A stretch of DNA of 64,000 bases from contig CAYQCK010000001.1 in NCBI GenBank assembly GCA_964415965.1, positions 1 through 64,000 of the forward strand. The letters are read 5' to 3'. Numbering within the stretch: the stretch's first letter is position 1; every line of letters begins with the position of its first letter. This DNA comes from CAIKNB01 sp964415965 (lineage in GTDB: Bacteria; Patescibacteriota; Patescibacteriia; 2-12-FULL-60-25). A model generated the notes under the pieces. That model saw nothing but the letters and a program-made list of their open reading frames with translations. It had not been told where the DNA came from and did not search any database. This document shows, piece by piece, positions 33,409-40,983 of the stretch. The position numbers were made by a program, and so were the translations under genes.

Positions 33409-34338
33409 TCAGGCGGTCAATCGCGCCCGTCCGGCGCTGCCGAACAACTTCATCTTGCGCATGGCGACTTCGCGCATCAGGAGGTTGGCCGGTTCGAGCA
33501 GCTTGCGCGGGTCGATGACCTTGGGCAGGTCGTCCACCGCTTCGCGGATGCCGGCCGTGAACGCCAGCCGCAGGTCGGTGTCGATGTTTATCTTGGCGAC
33601 CCCATGCTTGATGGCCTGTTTGATATCCGCATCCAATACTCCGCGCGCTTCGCCGAGTTTGGCTCCGTGGTGCTCCGCGATTTTGACCACGTCTTCCATC
33701 ACGCCCGAGGCGCCATGGAGCACGAGCGGGACTTTAACGAGCTTGGCGATCTTCTTGAGCCGGTCGATGTCGAGATGTGTCTTGCCCTTGAACTTGTATG
33801 CCCCATGCGCCGTGCCGATGGCGATGGCCAGGGCGTCGCAGCCGGTCTCGGATGCGAACTCGAGCGCCTGTTGCGGATTGGTCAGGTGAGCGTCCGTCTC
33901 TTCGACGGAAACGAAGTCTTCGATGCCGGCAATGGCACCGATTTCGGCTTCCACGGACGCGCCTTTGGCCCGCGCCCATTTGACGACCTGTTTCGTCTTC
34001 TTCACATTCTCGGCATAGGGGAGCGACGAGCCGTCGAACATGGCCGAGGTGTAACCGGCGTCGAGCGCGGCCTTGATCGTCTTCAGGTCCTTGCCATGGT
34101 CCACATGCATGGCCACCGGGATCTTGCCCTTGGCCGCCACCCGGATCATGGCCACGAGATAGTCGAGGCCGGCATATTCAATGGCGCCTTCGGACGTCTG
34201 GACGATGACCGGCGATTTCATCTTCTCGGCCGCGGACATCACGGCCTTGAGGAACTCCAGGTCGTTGACGTTGAACGCCGGGACCGCGTACTTCTTGGCC
34301 CGCGCCGGCACGAGCAGTTTTTTGGTGGTGACCAACAT
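33409..34338 (-). CDS. fba: Class II fructose-bisphosphate aldolase
   Basis: 309 residues from ATG 34338. Class II zinc aldolase features in order: AFNVNDLEFLKAVMSAAEK, MHVDHGK with zinc-binding His, VEAEIGAIAG, IGTAHGAYKFKGKTHLDIDR, LHGASGV and KINIDTDLRLAF. It splits fructose-1,6-bisphosphate into two triose phosphates or runs in reverse; tagatose-bisphosphate aldolase is the close alternative. With transketolase, Rpe and RpiB nearby it links the pentose pathway to lower glycolysis. A palindromic repeat (34347-34370) lies just upstream of the start. Confidence 0.9.
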   Translation of the reverse strand: MLVTTKKLLVPARAKKYAVPAFNVNDLEFLKAVMSAAEKMKSPVIVQTSEGAIEYAGLDYLVAMIRVAAKGKIPVAMHVDHGKDLKTIKAALDAGYTSAMFDGSSLPYAENVKKTKQVVKWARAKGASVEAEIGAIAGIEDFVSVEETDAHLTNPQQALEFASETGCDALAIAIGTAHGAYKFKGKTHLDIDRLKKIAKLVKVPLVLHGASGVMEDVVKIAEHHGAKLGEARGVLDADIKQAIKHGVAKINIDTDLRLAFTAGIREAVDDLPKVIDPRKLLEPANLLMREVAMRKMKLFGSAGRARLTA

Positions 34339-34346
34339 AGGATTGT

Positions 34347-34370
34347 GTAGGGGCGAATAATCATTCGCCC
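34347..34370. repeat. Dispersed palindrome, copy 1
   Basis: GGGCGAAT-AATC-ATTCGCCC with GTAG on the left; the right flank has lost CTAC. Confidence 0.8.
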
Positions 34371-34403
34371 ATGTCAGACGCCATGATATCAGCCCGGCCA
34401 CCA

Positions 34404-34432
34404 TTGACAAAACCGGCGGTTTGGCGTAGGTT
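34404..34432 (+). promoter_or_regulatory. Sigma70-type promoter
   Basis: TTGACA (34404-34409), 17 nt, TAGGTT (34427-34432), 46 nt before the gene at 34479. Confidence 0.75.
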
Positions 34433-34478
34433 GGTCAATCATCAAACCTTACCGACCGCACCCTCAAAGGAGTCCGTA

Positions 34479-34874
34479 ATGTCCGATTACGTCTTCACCG
34501 ATTTTTGCAGGGAGTGCCTCAAGGAGTTCAAGGCTTCCGAAGGCATCGAAGCGCCGGAGCTCCTGAGCTTCGTCGATGACCCGGAGCTCCGAGGCAAGAC
34601 GTTCGACGAGGAGGACTACCGGCTGGCTGCCGTCTCGCTCATCCGCTTCGTCCCGGGCGTCACGGCTGATGGCCTGGCGGACCCGGCCGCTTTCGTCGAG
34701 GACTACCCGGCGTTGCGCGCCTTGGCCGGCGGTCGGCCAGACCCGACCGCCATCTGTTCGCTCATCGGCCGCGTCACCGATTGGTCGGCTGCCGGCTATC
34801 AGCTGTTCGTCGGCTACGCTTGCATCTTTTTCAACTCGCTGTTGCGCCAAAAGCGCGTCCTGCAATCAAAGTAG
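34479..34874 (+). CDS. Small uncharacterised protein
   Basis: 131 residues from ATG 34479, with AAAGGAG 7 nt upstream and its own promoter. It is acidic and helical: FTDFCRECLKEFKASEGIEA, FDEEDYRLAAVSLIRFVPG and a hydrophobic end (YQLFVGYACIFFNSLLRQKR). The opening 'F-x-D-F-x-x-x-C-L-K-E' recurs in the protein at 36893, so the two may be distant paralogs. Function unknown. Confidence 0.65.
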   Translation: MSDYVFTDFCRECLKEFKASEGIEAPELLSFVDDPELRGKTFDEEDYRLAAVSLIRFVPGVTADGLADPAAFVEDYPALRALAGGRPDPTAICSLIGRVTDWSAAGYQLFVGYACIFFNSLLRQKRVLQSK

Positions 34875-34898
34875 GGGCACGGGGCGCCATGCCCCTAC
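34871..34898. repeat. Dispersed palindrome, copy 2
   Basis: GTAGGGGCA and TGCCCCTAC flank a 10-nt GC-rich loop, overlapping the stop of the gene at 34479-34874. Confidence 0.8.
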
Positions 34899-34902
34899 GA
34901 AC

Positions 34903-34935
34903 ACGCCGCGCGGCATCTCTGCCCGCGGCGTTTTT
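34903..34935 (+). terminator. Rho-independent terminator
   Basis: ACGCCGCG (34903-34910) pairs with CGCGGCGT (34924-34931), then TTTTT. Confidence 0.85.
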
Positions 34936-34956
34936 CATATCCCTAATAAGAATATC

Positions 34957-34984
34957 GTAGGGGCGAATAATCATTCGCCCCTAC
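34957..34984. repeat. Dispersed palindrome, copy 3 (perfect)
   Basis: GTAGGGGCGAAT and ATTCGCCCCTAC, 12-nt perfect arms around AATC. It is the fullest copy in the window. Confidence 0.9.
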
Positions 34985-34987
34985 CTA

Positions 34988-35030
34988 ATCGAAGGTCTCT
35001 CCGCTCCGCTTGCGCTCCGGTCGAGACGAC
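34988..35030. repeat. Second repeat type (GGTCTC...GAGAC)
   Basis: GGTCTCTCCGCTCCGCTTGC, then GGTCGAGAC. It resembles the inverted repeat at 49773-49815 after ruvA; both lie between genes. Confidence 0.5.
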
Positions 35031-35037
35031 GGATGGG

Positions 35038-36036
35038 TTAATGCCTGTGCGCCGTCGCTTTTATCTTGGCGAATTTCTTGAGCACGCGCTTCATCCCGGC
35101 GCTGTCCAACAAGCCTTTCTGCGGGCCTATCTGTTGGATGACGCTCCAGGCGTTGGCCGAACCCCAGCGCAGCGCCTCTTCCAGCTCCAGTCCTTTGAGC
35201 AACGCCACGGCCACGCCGCAGGCGAAGCTGTCGCCGGCGCCGGTGGTCTCGACGGGCGTGCCGTCGTAAGCAGGCATGTGCCAGTGCGCGGCGCCGTCAT
35301 AGGCGTCGGCGCCGTTCTTGCCGTCCGTGACGATGGCGGTCTTGGCCCCCAACTTGTGGAACGCCTCGAGCAGGCTGCAGAGCGTGCGTTCGCCGTCGCC
35401 CAGGAGTTGTTGGGCTTCCTGCTTGTTAAGGATGAAGACGTCGCTGCGTGAGATGAACGCCTTCAGTGCGTCCAAGCCTGCGCGGATATGGGTCGTCCCG
35501 GGCTGGAACACGAAAAAAGTGTCCGGATGCGTCTTGAGGTGCGACCTGACGTGCGCGTCGCAGGCCGCATGCTTTATCCCGACCGCCGAGTAGTACAGGC
35601 AGCGCCCGCCGTCCATCTTGGGGAACGTGTGGACGCGCGGCTGGAAATACACGAGCTGCGTCTTTTCGCCCTGGTAGTTGATGATGGTCGCTTCGCTGGT
35701 CGGATGTTTCTTGTCCGTGACTAGGTAGCTCAGGTCGACCTTCTCCTTCTTCAGCGCCTCGCGCACGTGGCGGCCGGCGTAGTCGTTGCCGATCCAGGTC
35801 AGGAGCGCGGACTTGAGACCAAGGCGCGAGGCGCCGACGGCTGCGTTGGCCGAGTTGCCGGCGGCCGGCACCTTCACGACCTGCTTGACCGGGATTTTGT
35901 CGGCGTACTCCAGGCAGAGCAGGCAGCGTTCCTTGTTGATCTGGCAGCTCAGGGTCGCTTCGTCTATCTGGTAGAACACGTCCCGTAGGGATTCGCCCAC
36001 GGCCAGGAAGTCGAATTTCTTGGGTTTTGTCGCCAT
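35038..36036 (-). CDS. PfkB-family carbohydrate kinase
   Basis: 332 residues from ATG 36036; an in-frame GTG at 36045 is possible. Ribokinase features: FDFLAVGESLRDVFY at the start, PAAGNSANAAVGASRLGLKS and the catalytic ETTGAGDSFACGVAVALL. A Cys-rich insertion (ERCLLCLEYADKIP) sits near residue 45. Sugar kinases of this group in Patescibacteria have been linked to ribose or nucleoside use, but the substrate is not visible here. A -10-like TATCCT sits 9 nt before the ATG, giving a very short leader. Divergent from the gene at 36119. Confidence 0.88.
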   Translation of the reverse strand: MATKPKKFDFLAVGESLRDVFYQIDEATLSCQINKERCLLCLEYADKIPVKQVVKVPAAGNSANAAVGASRLGLKSALLTWIGNDYAGRHVREALKKEKVDLSYLVTDKKHPTSEATIINYQGEKTQLVYFQPRVHTFPKMDGGRCLYYSAVGIKHAACDAHVRSHLKTHPDTFFVFQPGTTHIRAGLDALKAFISRSDVFILNKQEAQQLLGDGERTLCSLLEAFHKLGAKTAIVTDGKNGADAYDGAAHWHMPAYDGTPVETTGAGDSFACGVAVALLKGLELEEALRWGSANAWSVIQQIGPQKGLLDSAGMKRVLKKFAKIKATAHRH

Positions 36037-36057
36037 ATTGCACACAGGATACCAGGA

Positions 36058-36086
36058 TTGACAAAATCAGCGTAAGGCGCTAGATT
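36058..36086 (+). promoter_or_regulatory. Sigma70-type promoter
   Basis: TTGACA (36058-36063), 17 nt, TAGATT (36081-36086). Confidence 0.8.
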
Positions 36087-36118
36087 CTGATGTCCTTTCC
36101 AGACAAGGAGGCACGGAT

Positions 36119-36778
36119 TTGGATAACTACGAATTCGCCAAGGGTTTGGCCCGGGTCCTCGACCGTAACTCCGAGATGGGTTTGCGGCAGCTCGTGGAAA
36201 GCCGGCAGAAGAGCTTGCGGCGTATCTCGGATCCGCATCGTCCGTACCGCACGCTCATGCATCTCGTCATCGACACGGTTCAGCCGGACTTCGTGCCGAA
36301 GCTGATGCCCAAGGGGATGGTCACGGTCCGCGAGGCGGCCCGTGTCTTGGCCGACATGGCCAGCCATTCCCACTTGACGCCGCACGGCGCGCCCGTGGTC
36401 ATCGACCGCGACATGCACCTGTTCGTGTTCAAAGCCATCTTCCAGTACTTCCTCCATCTGCTGGCTTTCGACCGCTATTCGGAAGTCGCCGAAGGCCGTA
36501 AGGAAGAAGAGGATTACGTGGCGGACGTGCCGCAGGTCCGATTCACCGACGAGGGCGTGACCTTCAATGCCGCGGCGCATCGGCGCTGGAGCGCCATCAT
36601 CGGCCAGCCCGGGCATTTCCAGGCGATCGGCGATTTCCTGCGGAATTGCGATCCGACGGAATACGGCCTCTGGTACTTCCGCGTCATGCAGGCGGTCGTC
36701 CGGCTCGACCATAACCCGGCGGAAGGCGAACTCCGCCTGCTTCTCGGCGAGTTGCGGCGCCCCCGCGTCATGAACTGA
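36119..36778 (+). CDS. Uncharacterised protein
   Basis: 219 residues starting at TTG 36119, supported by AAGGAGG 7 nt upstream and the promoter at 36058. It is helical and fairly hydrophobic (RTLMHLVIDTVQPDFVPKLM, HLFVFKAIFQYFLHLLAFDR) without a clear membrane segment, and the C-terminal half is acidic-helical (YGLWYFRVMQAVVRLDHNPA). No motif recognised. It belongs to a run of plus-strand small genes (34479, 36119, 36893, 37379), the first three each preceded by a consensus promoter, scattered among minus-strand metabolic genes. Confidence 0.65.
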   Translation: MDNYEFAKGLARVLDRNSEMGLRQLVESRQKSLRRISDPHRPYRTLMHLVIDTVQPDFVPKLMPKGMVTVREAARVLADMASHSHLTPHGAPVVIDRDMHLFVFKAIFQYFLHLLAFDRYSEVAEGRKEEEDYVADVPQVRFTDEGVTFNAAAHRRWSAIIGQPGHFQAIGDFLRNCDPTEYGLWYFRVMQAVVRLDHNPAEGELRLLLGELRRPRVMN

Positions 36779-36784
36779 AGGTTT

Positions 36785-36808
36785 GGGCGCATGACCATGC
36801 GCCCCTAC
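36785..36808. repeat. Dispersed palindrome, copy 4
   Basis: GGGCGCATG and CATGCGCCC with CTAC on the right flank. Confidence 0.75.
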
Positions 36809-36811
36809 AAC

Positions 36812-36836
36812 AACGGCAGCCCCTCGGCTGCCGTTG
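36812..36836 (+). terminator. Rho-independent terminator
   Basis: AACGGCAGC (36812-36820) pairs with GCTGCCGTT (36828-36836); ATTTTT follows. It overlaps the -35 box of the next promoter. Confidence 0.7.
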
Positions 36837-36862
36837 ACTATTTTTCAGGTTTCTGATAGAAG
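36834..36862 (+). promoter_or_regulatory. Sigma70-type promoter
   Basis: TTGACT (36834-36839), 17 nt, TAGAAG (36857-36862). Confidence 0.75.
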
Positions 36863-36892
36863 GGAACGGCACATTTTCCAAGGAGATTGCCG

Positions 36893-37369
36893 ATGACCGA
36901 AACCAAGTTCAAGGATTTCATCCCCGCTTGCCTCAAGGAGATCGAATCCCGCCTGGGACTGAAGTTCAAGACCGAGGGTCTGGAAGAGGATCTGGCCGCC
37001 CGCGGCCTCCAGGACAAGTCAGTCGGCCTGGATGAGTACCGCCGCGCCGTCGGGTTCCTCGGGCGCTACGCCAGGCCCGAGGAGCAGGCGTTGTTCGAGG
37101 AAGAGATTTCCGAAATCTCGCCGACCCATTTCGTCCGCGCCCTCACGGCCTGCGATTCGCACGGCGGCGACAAGGGGCATCTGGCAGAATGCACGGCGTG
37201 TAGCCAGAATCTCGCCTGCCTGGCGAACGCGGCCGTCTCGGTCTTGCTCGGCGCCGATCCCGAGAGCGCCGACGGCCTCGTGGAGAAGCAGCTCAATTCG
37301 GATCTTGCTTCTGCTCTGACCGAGGCCCTCGCCGGCAGCCTCGGCGCCCTGCAGCCGCTCCTCAACTAG
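36893..37369 (+). CDS. Uncharacterised helical protein with a Cys cluster
   Basis: 158 residues from ATG 36893, with AAGGAGA 7 nt upstream. Helical and acidic (FIPACLKEIESRLGLKFKTE, LDEYRRAVGFLGRYARPEEQ) with four Cys near the middle (LTACDSHGG, AECTACSQNLACLA) that could bind metal. It shares the opening 'F-x-x-F-x-x-x-CLKE' with the protein at 34479. The next gene starts 9 nt downstream, so they form an operon. Function unknown. Confidence 0.65.
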   Translation: MTETKFKDFIPACLKEIESRLGLKFKTEGLEEDLAARGLQDKSVGLDEYRRAVGFLGRYARPEEQALFEEEISEISPTHFVRALTACDSHGGDKGHLAECTACSQNLACLANAAVSVLLGADPESADGLVEKQLNSDLASALTEALAGSLGALQPLLN

Positions 37370-37378
37370 AGCCAGCTG

Positions 37379-37564
37379 ATGTTCGATCCGGCTTACCTGG
37401 CGCTGGCCTTCCGCGCCGTCGACGGTCTGGATCCGGAGCAAGGACGCAAGGTTCTGGCTATGGCGTCGAAGTTCGTCGGCGAGCAGAAAACGAAACCCGA
37501 CGCCGACAAGTTCCAGGACATCCTCCGCAAGACCCGCGAGCTCGTCGAGATCGGTTCCCGCTGA
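37379..37564 (+). CDS. Small helical protein
   Basis: 61 residues from ATG 37379, 9 nt after the upstream stop. Helical throughout (FDPAYLALAFRAVDGLDPEQ, then DKFQDILRKTRELVEIGSR). There is little Shine-Dalgarno signal, so it is probably translated by coupling. A good terminator follows at 37599. Function unknown. Confidence 0.6.
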   Translation: MFDPAYLALAFRAVDGLDPEQGRKVLAMASKFVGEQKTKPDADKFQDILRKTRELVEIGSR

Positions 37565-37598
37565 ACCGTTCCGGCGCGCCGCGCGCCTTCCATGAAAG

Positions 37599-37632
37599 CA
37601 GCCGCTCCGATGCACGGGGCGGCTGATTTTTA
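37599..37632 (+). terminator. Rho-independent terminator
   Basis: CAGCCGC (37599-37605) pairs with GCGGCTG (37619-37625), then ATTTTTATT. Confidence 0.75.
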
Positions 37633-37653
37633 TTCCGTCATTTTTTTTGGAAT

Positions 37654-37677
37654 GGGCGAATGATTATTTGCCCCTAC
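37654..37677. repeat. Dispersed palindrome, copy 5
   Basis: GGGCGAAT and ATTTGCCC with one mismatch, CCTAC on the right, just after the transketolase stop. Confidence 0.7.
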
Positions 37678-37678
37678 G

Positions 37679-38671
37679 TCATTTCTTCCTGCCGATTGCC
37701 CTCTTGGCCGCCGCCGCGATGTCCTTGGCGCGCATGCCGTATTTCGTCAGCAATTCGTCGGGTTCGCCTGATTCGCCGAAGCTGTCCGGCATGCCGACGG
37801 CTTCGCACGGCACGGTGTGGTGCGTGGCCAGCGATTCCGCGACCGCGCCGAACAGGCCGCCGGTCGTCTGGTGCTCCTCGACCGTGACGCAGCATCCGGT
37901 CTTTTTCACGCTCGCCTCCAGAGTCGCGTGGTCGAATGGTTTCAATGTGTGGCAATTGACGACCTCGGCCTCGATGCCCTCTGATTCGAGTTCGCGCGCC
38001 GCCAGCAGGGCTTCATGGAGCAGGGGGCCGCAAGCCGCGATGGTCACGTCCTTGCCCGTGGTGCAGAGGTACGCCTGGCCTATCTTGAACGGCGTCTCTT
38101 TGGTCGTGATGACCGGAGATTTCTCGCGGGCGAAACGGAAATATACCGGGCCCTTCATTTCGGCTGCAGCCAGCGTGCATTTGCGCGTCTCTTCAGCGTC
38201 GCACGGCGCGACCACGGCCAATCCCGGCAAAACCCGGGTGATGGCCAGGTCCTCCAAGGCCTGGTGCGTGGCGCCGTCCGGCCCGACCGACACCCCGGTA
38301 TGCGCGCCGGCGATCTTGACGTTGGCTCCGGTGTAGCAGACCGAGACGCGCAGCTGGTCCCAATTCCGTCCCGGGGAAAACACGGCATACGACGAGACGA
38401 ACGGGATCTTGCCGGCCAGCGCCAAACCCGCGGCCACGCCCATCAGGTTCTGTTCGGCCACGCCGCATTCGACGAAGCGGTCGGGGAACTTCTTCCAGAA
38501 GGGGAGGACGCGCGTAGACTCGGCCAAGTCGCCGGTCAGGACGAAGACGTCGGGGTTGGCGTCGCCCAATTCCATCAGCGCCGCGCCGTAGCCGTTGCGC
38601 GTCGGGATTTTTTCGACCTTCGGGTCGTGGATTTGGGGATTCAGCTTGGATGATGGGTTCAGCATACTCAT
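37679..38671 (-). CDS. tktB: Transketolase, C-terminal (pyrimidine-binding and C) subunit
   Basis: 330 residues. It contains NGYGAALMELGDANPDVFVL, DLAESTRV, ECGVAEQNLMGVAAGLALAG (Glu activates thiamine diphosphate), GAHTGVSVGPDGATHQALED and PVYFRFAREK, the second half of transketolase. ATG overlaps the stop of the N-terminal subunit (ATGA), so the halves are made together in equal amounts. Split transketolases are common in archaea and Patescibacteria. The enzyme moves two-carbon units between sugar phosphates in the non-oxidative pentose pathway. Confidence 0.93.
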   Translation of the reverse strand: MSMLNPSSKLNPQIHDPKVEKIPTRNGYGAALMELGDANPDVFVLTGDLAESTRVLPFWKKFPDRFVECGVAEQNLMGVAAGLALAGKIPFVSSYAVFSPGRNWDQLRVSVCYTGANVKIAGAHTGVSVGPDGATHQALEDLAITRVLPGLAVVAPCDAEETRKCTLAAAEMKGPVYFRFAREKSPVITTKETPFKIGQAYLCTTGKDVTIAACGPLLHEALLAARELESEGIEAEVVNCHTLKPFDHATLEASVKKTGCCVTVEEHQTTGGLFGAVAESLATHHTVPCEAVGMPDSFGESGEPDELLTKYGMRAKDIAAAAKRAIGRKK

Positions 38672-39567
38672 TCGTGCTCGCTCGTGATTTGGCCCCCCAG
38701 GGTCCGCAGTTCGGCCAGCGCGATGCGGCCCTGGTCAGGATTGGGCGGGATGCCGTGCCATTCGTATTTATTTTCCATGAAGCTCACGCCTTTACCCGGG
38801 ATGGTGTGGCAGATGATGACGGTCGGGTTCTCGGCAATGGCCCGCGCCTTGTCCGCGGCGTCGCAGACCTCGCGGATGTTATGGCCGTCGACTTCGATGA
38901 CGCTCCAGTTGAACGTCCGGAACCTGTCCGCCAGCGGCTCGAGCGGCAGGATGTCCTCGGTGAAGCCGTCGATCTGGATGTTGTTGCGGTCCACGAAGAC
39001 CGTCAGCTCGCGCAGGTTGAGTTTTCCGGCCAAGGCGAACGCCTCCCAGCACTGGCCTTCGTCCAACTCGCCGTCGCCCATCATGCACCAGGTGTGCCAG
39101 GTCGGGAGAGGAGGGCGACCATCCGCCTGTACGTCGTTTGATTTCTTGTTCTGCCGCGCCGCGATGGCCATGCCCACGGCCTGCGAGATGCCTTGGCCCA
39201 GCGGCCCGCCCGATGTCTCGATGGGCAGGTCAGGCGCGAAATGGCTGTTGGAGTGGCCCTGCAGCCGAGTCCCGAGCTTACGCAGCGTCTTCAGCTCCTC
39301 GCGCGGCAAGTAGCCGCGGTTGGCCAAGGCCGCGTAGAGCACCGGGCAGATGTGGGCATTCGAGAGCACGACCCGGTCGCGGTCCGGCGCGCCGCGCGAC
39401 TCGGGCGTGATATTTGCGATCTCGAAATACAGCGCCGTGAACACGTCGGCCATGCCCAAAGGGCCGGCCGAATGGCCGCTCTTGGCCGCGAGGAGCATCT
39501 CGATTATGTCCTGACGGACTTGGTTGGCCGTCTTTTCGAGCTCTATCAAGCGTTTATCGGTGAGCAT
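38668..39567 (-). CDS. tktA: Transketolase, N-terminal (thiamine diphosphate-binding) subunit
   Basis: 299 residues from ATG 39567. Features: IEMLLAAKSGHSAGPLGMAD, SNAHICPVLYAAL, LQGHSNSHF, GPLGQGISQAVGMAIA and the thiamine diphosphate motif GDGELDEGQCWEA with metal-binding DRNNIQIDG. A -10-like TACAAT lies exactly 6 nt before the ATG, so transcription would start at the first base of the coding region (leaderless). It is followed by the C-terminal subunit in the same operon. Confidence 0.93.
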   Translation of the reverse strand: MLTDKRLIELEKTANQVRQDIIEMLLAAKSGHSAGPLGMADVFTALYFEIANITPESRGAPDRDRVVLSNAHICPVLYAALANRGYLPREELKTLRKLGTRLQGHSNSHFAPDLPIETSGGPLGQGISQAVGMAIAARQNKKSNDVQADGRPPLPTWHTWCMMGDGELDEGQCWEAFALAGKLNLRELTVFVDRNNIQIDGFTEDILPLEPLADRFRTFNWSVIEVDGHNIREVCDAADKARAIAENPTVIICHTIPGKGVSFMENKYEWHGIPPNPDQGRIALAELRTLGGQITSEHE

Positions 39568-39585
39568 GGGGTTATTGTACACCAA

Positions 39586-39617
39586 TAAAAAAAACCGGGC
39601 GCGGAAGATGCGCCCGA
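39586..39617 (-). terminator. Rho-independent terminator
   Basis: GGGCGC (39597-39602) pairs with GCGCCC (39610-39615); eight T on the minus strand. Confidence 0.85.
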
Positions 39618-39658
39618 GGTTGGGTTGAGCGGCGCGAAGCGAGCTTCGTGCCTATGCG

Positions 39659-39973
39659 CTAGCGCCGGATGTATTTCCGGATGGCTTCCGGCAGGCCTTC
39701 CCAGCCGGCCGGTAATTCGAGGTCCCGGCAATCCTGGATCCCGCCTTCAGTCAGCCAAATGCGGCCGCGATCGATGCGGATGCGCTTCTGGTTATCGAGT
39801 TCGATGAGCGCCCCGGTCGTCCGGCCTGACAGCCGCTGGAGCTGCGGGTCGGCCTGTTCGAGCTTACGCGCCGCGCTATCGATCTGCTCGAGCATCACGT
39901 GGGGCTTGTCCAGGCCGGCGTAGGCCTTGACCAGGGAAAGGAGCAGGATATCTTGGATCGTCGTCGCGATCAT
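39659..39973 (-). CDS. Small uncharacterised protein
   Basis: 104 residues from ATG 39973, with GGAGG 5 nt upstream. Helical start (TIQDILLLSLVKAYAGLDKP), then a segment that reads like a winged helix (LSGRTTGALIELDNQKRIRI, GRIWLTEGGIQDCRDLEL). It could be a small regulator, but this is a guess. It ends before a good terminator. Confidence 0.6.
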   Translation of the reverse strand: MIATTIQDILLLSLVKAYAGLDKPHVMLEQIDSAARKLEQADPQLQRLSGRTTGALIELDNQKRIRIDRGRIWLTEGGIQDCRDLELPAGWEGLPEAIRKYIRR

Positions 39974-40017
39974 GTTTTCCTCCGGCCCGCACCTTAGCCT
40001 AGCTTCCATGAAATGCC

Positions 40018-40047
40018 AAGGGGCCGACCTCACGGCCGACCCCTTTC
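40018..40047 (-). terminator. Hairpin between two minus-strand genes
   Basis: AAGGGGCCGACC pairs with GGCCGACCCCTT. No strong T-run; possibly a weak terminator of the cupredoxin gene. Confidence 0.5.
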
Positions 40048-40070
40048 GCCTTCGGATTCTTTTTTTCGGC

Positions 40071-40868
40071 TTATTGCACCACGTTGATCGTGCCCTGCAT
40101 CACCGGGTGGCTGCCGCAGTGGTAGTCGAACGAGCCGACGGTGTTGAACTGTTTCTGGTAGCTCTCGCGGTATTTCAGGTCCTGCGACTGCCAGCCGCTG
40201 CCGACCACGGTGTGGACGGTGCTGTCCTGGTTGGTCCAGGTGACGGTCGTGCCTTTCTTGACCGTCAGGGTCGCCGGCACGTAACCGGTCGAGGCCGCGC
40301 CGATGGAGATGGTCGCCGCGGTCTCGTCCATCTGCTTGTCCTGGGCGATGGTCGTCGTCAGGGTCAGGACGTTCGCCGGCTGGTAGTCGGACGCGGTCTG
40401 GATCGGCGTGCCGACTTTATAGTTGATGAAGAACGCATCCGGGATATCGTCGATCTGGTTCTTCCACGAGATGCCGTACAGCGTCTGGGCGAGCTGTTCG
40501 GTCGCGATGCCGCGCAGGATGCCTCCCTGGTCGACGACATAGACCTTGGGGTCGGTCGTGATCTTCACCATCTTTTTGCCCGGGCGGTAGGTGATGTTCT
40601 GGCGGGCGAGCGGGATCGTACCGAGCAGGCCGTCGGGTATCTGCTTGACCTTGGAGAAGTCGTTGAACCAGGTGAAGTAGGTCTTCGAATTCGGGAACAC
40701 GTAGCGCGCGCCGTCGTTGCCGTAATAGTAGACCGTATCGCCGGAACCCTTGATCAGGTCGCCGGGCGAGAAAATCGACGTCACGGCTGCGTTGGAGGCG
40801 AGCGGCAAGGCGGAGAGGGCGATAGAGCCCGTGACCACGGCCGCTTGGATGAGCTTGGAAAGCTTCAT
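40071..40868 (-). CDS. Secreted protein with a C-terminal plastocyanin-like domain
   Basis: 265 residues. Signal peptide at 1-27 (IQAAVVTGSIALSALPLASN). Residues about 30-165 are a domain shared with the protein at 40984-42453 (GDTVYYYGNDGARYVFPNSK, KMVKITTDPKVYVVD, DDIPDAFFINYKVG). Residues about 175-265 are a cupredoxin: His in STVHTVVG, then FDYHCGSHPVMQG with Cys, His and Met, the four type-1 copper ligands. It is probably an exported electron carrier or copper protein attached through the shared domain. Confidence 0.85.
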   Translation of the reverse strand: MKLSKLIQAAVVTGSIALSALPLASNAAVTSIFSPGDLIKGSGDTVYYYGNDGARYVFPNSKTYFTWFNDFSKVKQIPDGLLGTIPLARQNITYRPGKKMVKITTDPKVYVVDQGGILRGIATEQLAQTLYGISWKNQIDDIPDAFFINYKVGTPIQTASDYQPANVLTLTTTIAQDKQMDETAATISIGAASTGYVPATLTVKKGTTVTWTNQDSTVHTVVGSGWQSQDLKYRESYQKQFNTVGSFDYHCGSHPVMQGTINVVQ

Positions 40869-40935
40869 AGGCTTGGGGAAAATGGTGAATTAATGAGTGA
40901 GTCGTTCAAGTATGCCTAGCCGAGGACATCCAGTC

Positions 40936-40979
40936 AAAAAAGCCGCCCGACCTTCGCTTGCTGCGGTCCGGGCGGCTTT
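40936..40979 (-). terminator. Rho-independent terminator
   Basis: AAGCCGCCCG pairs with CGGGCGGCTT (about 40940-40978); six T on the minus strand. It ends the gene at 40984. Confidence 0.8.
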
Positions 40980-40983
40980 GGGC

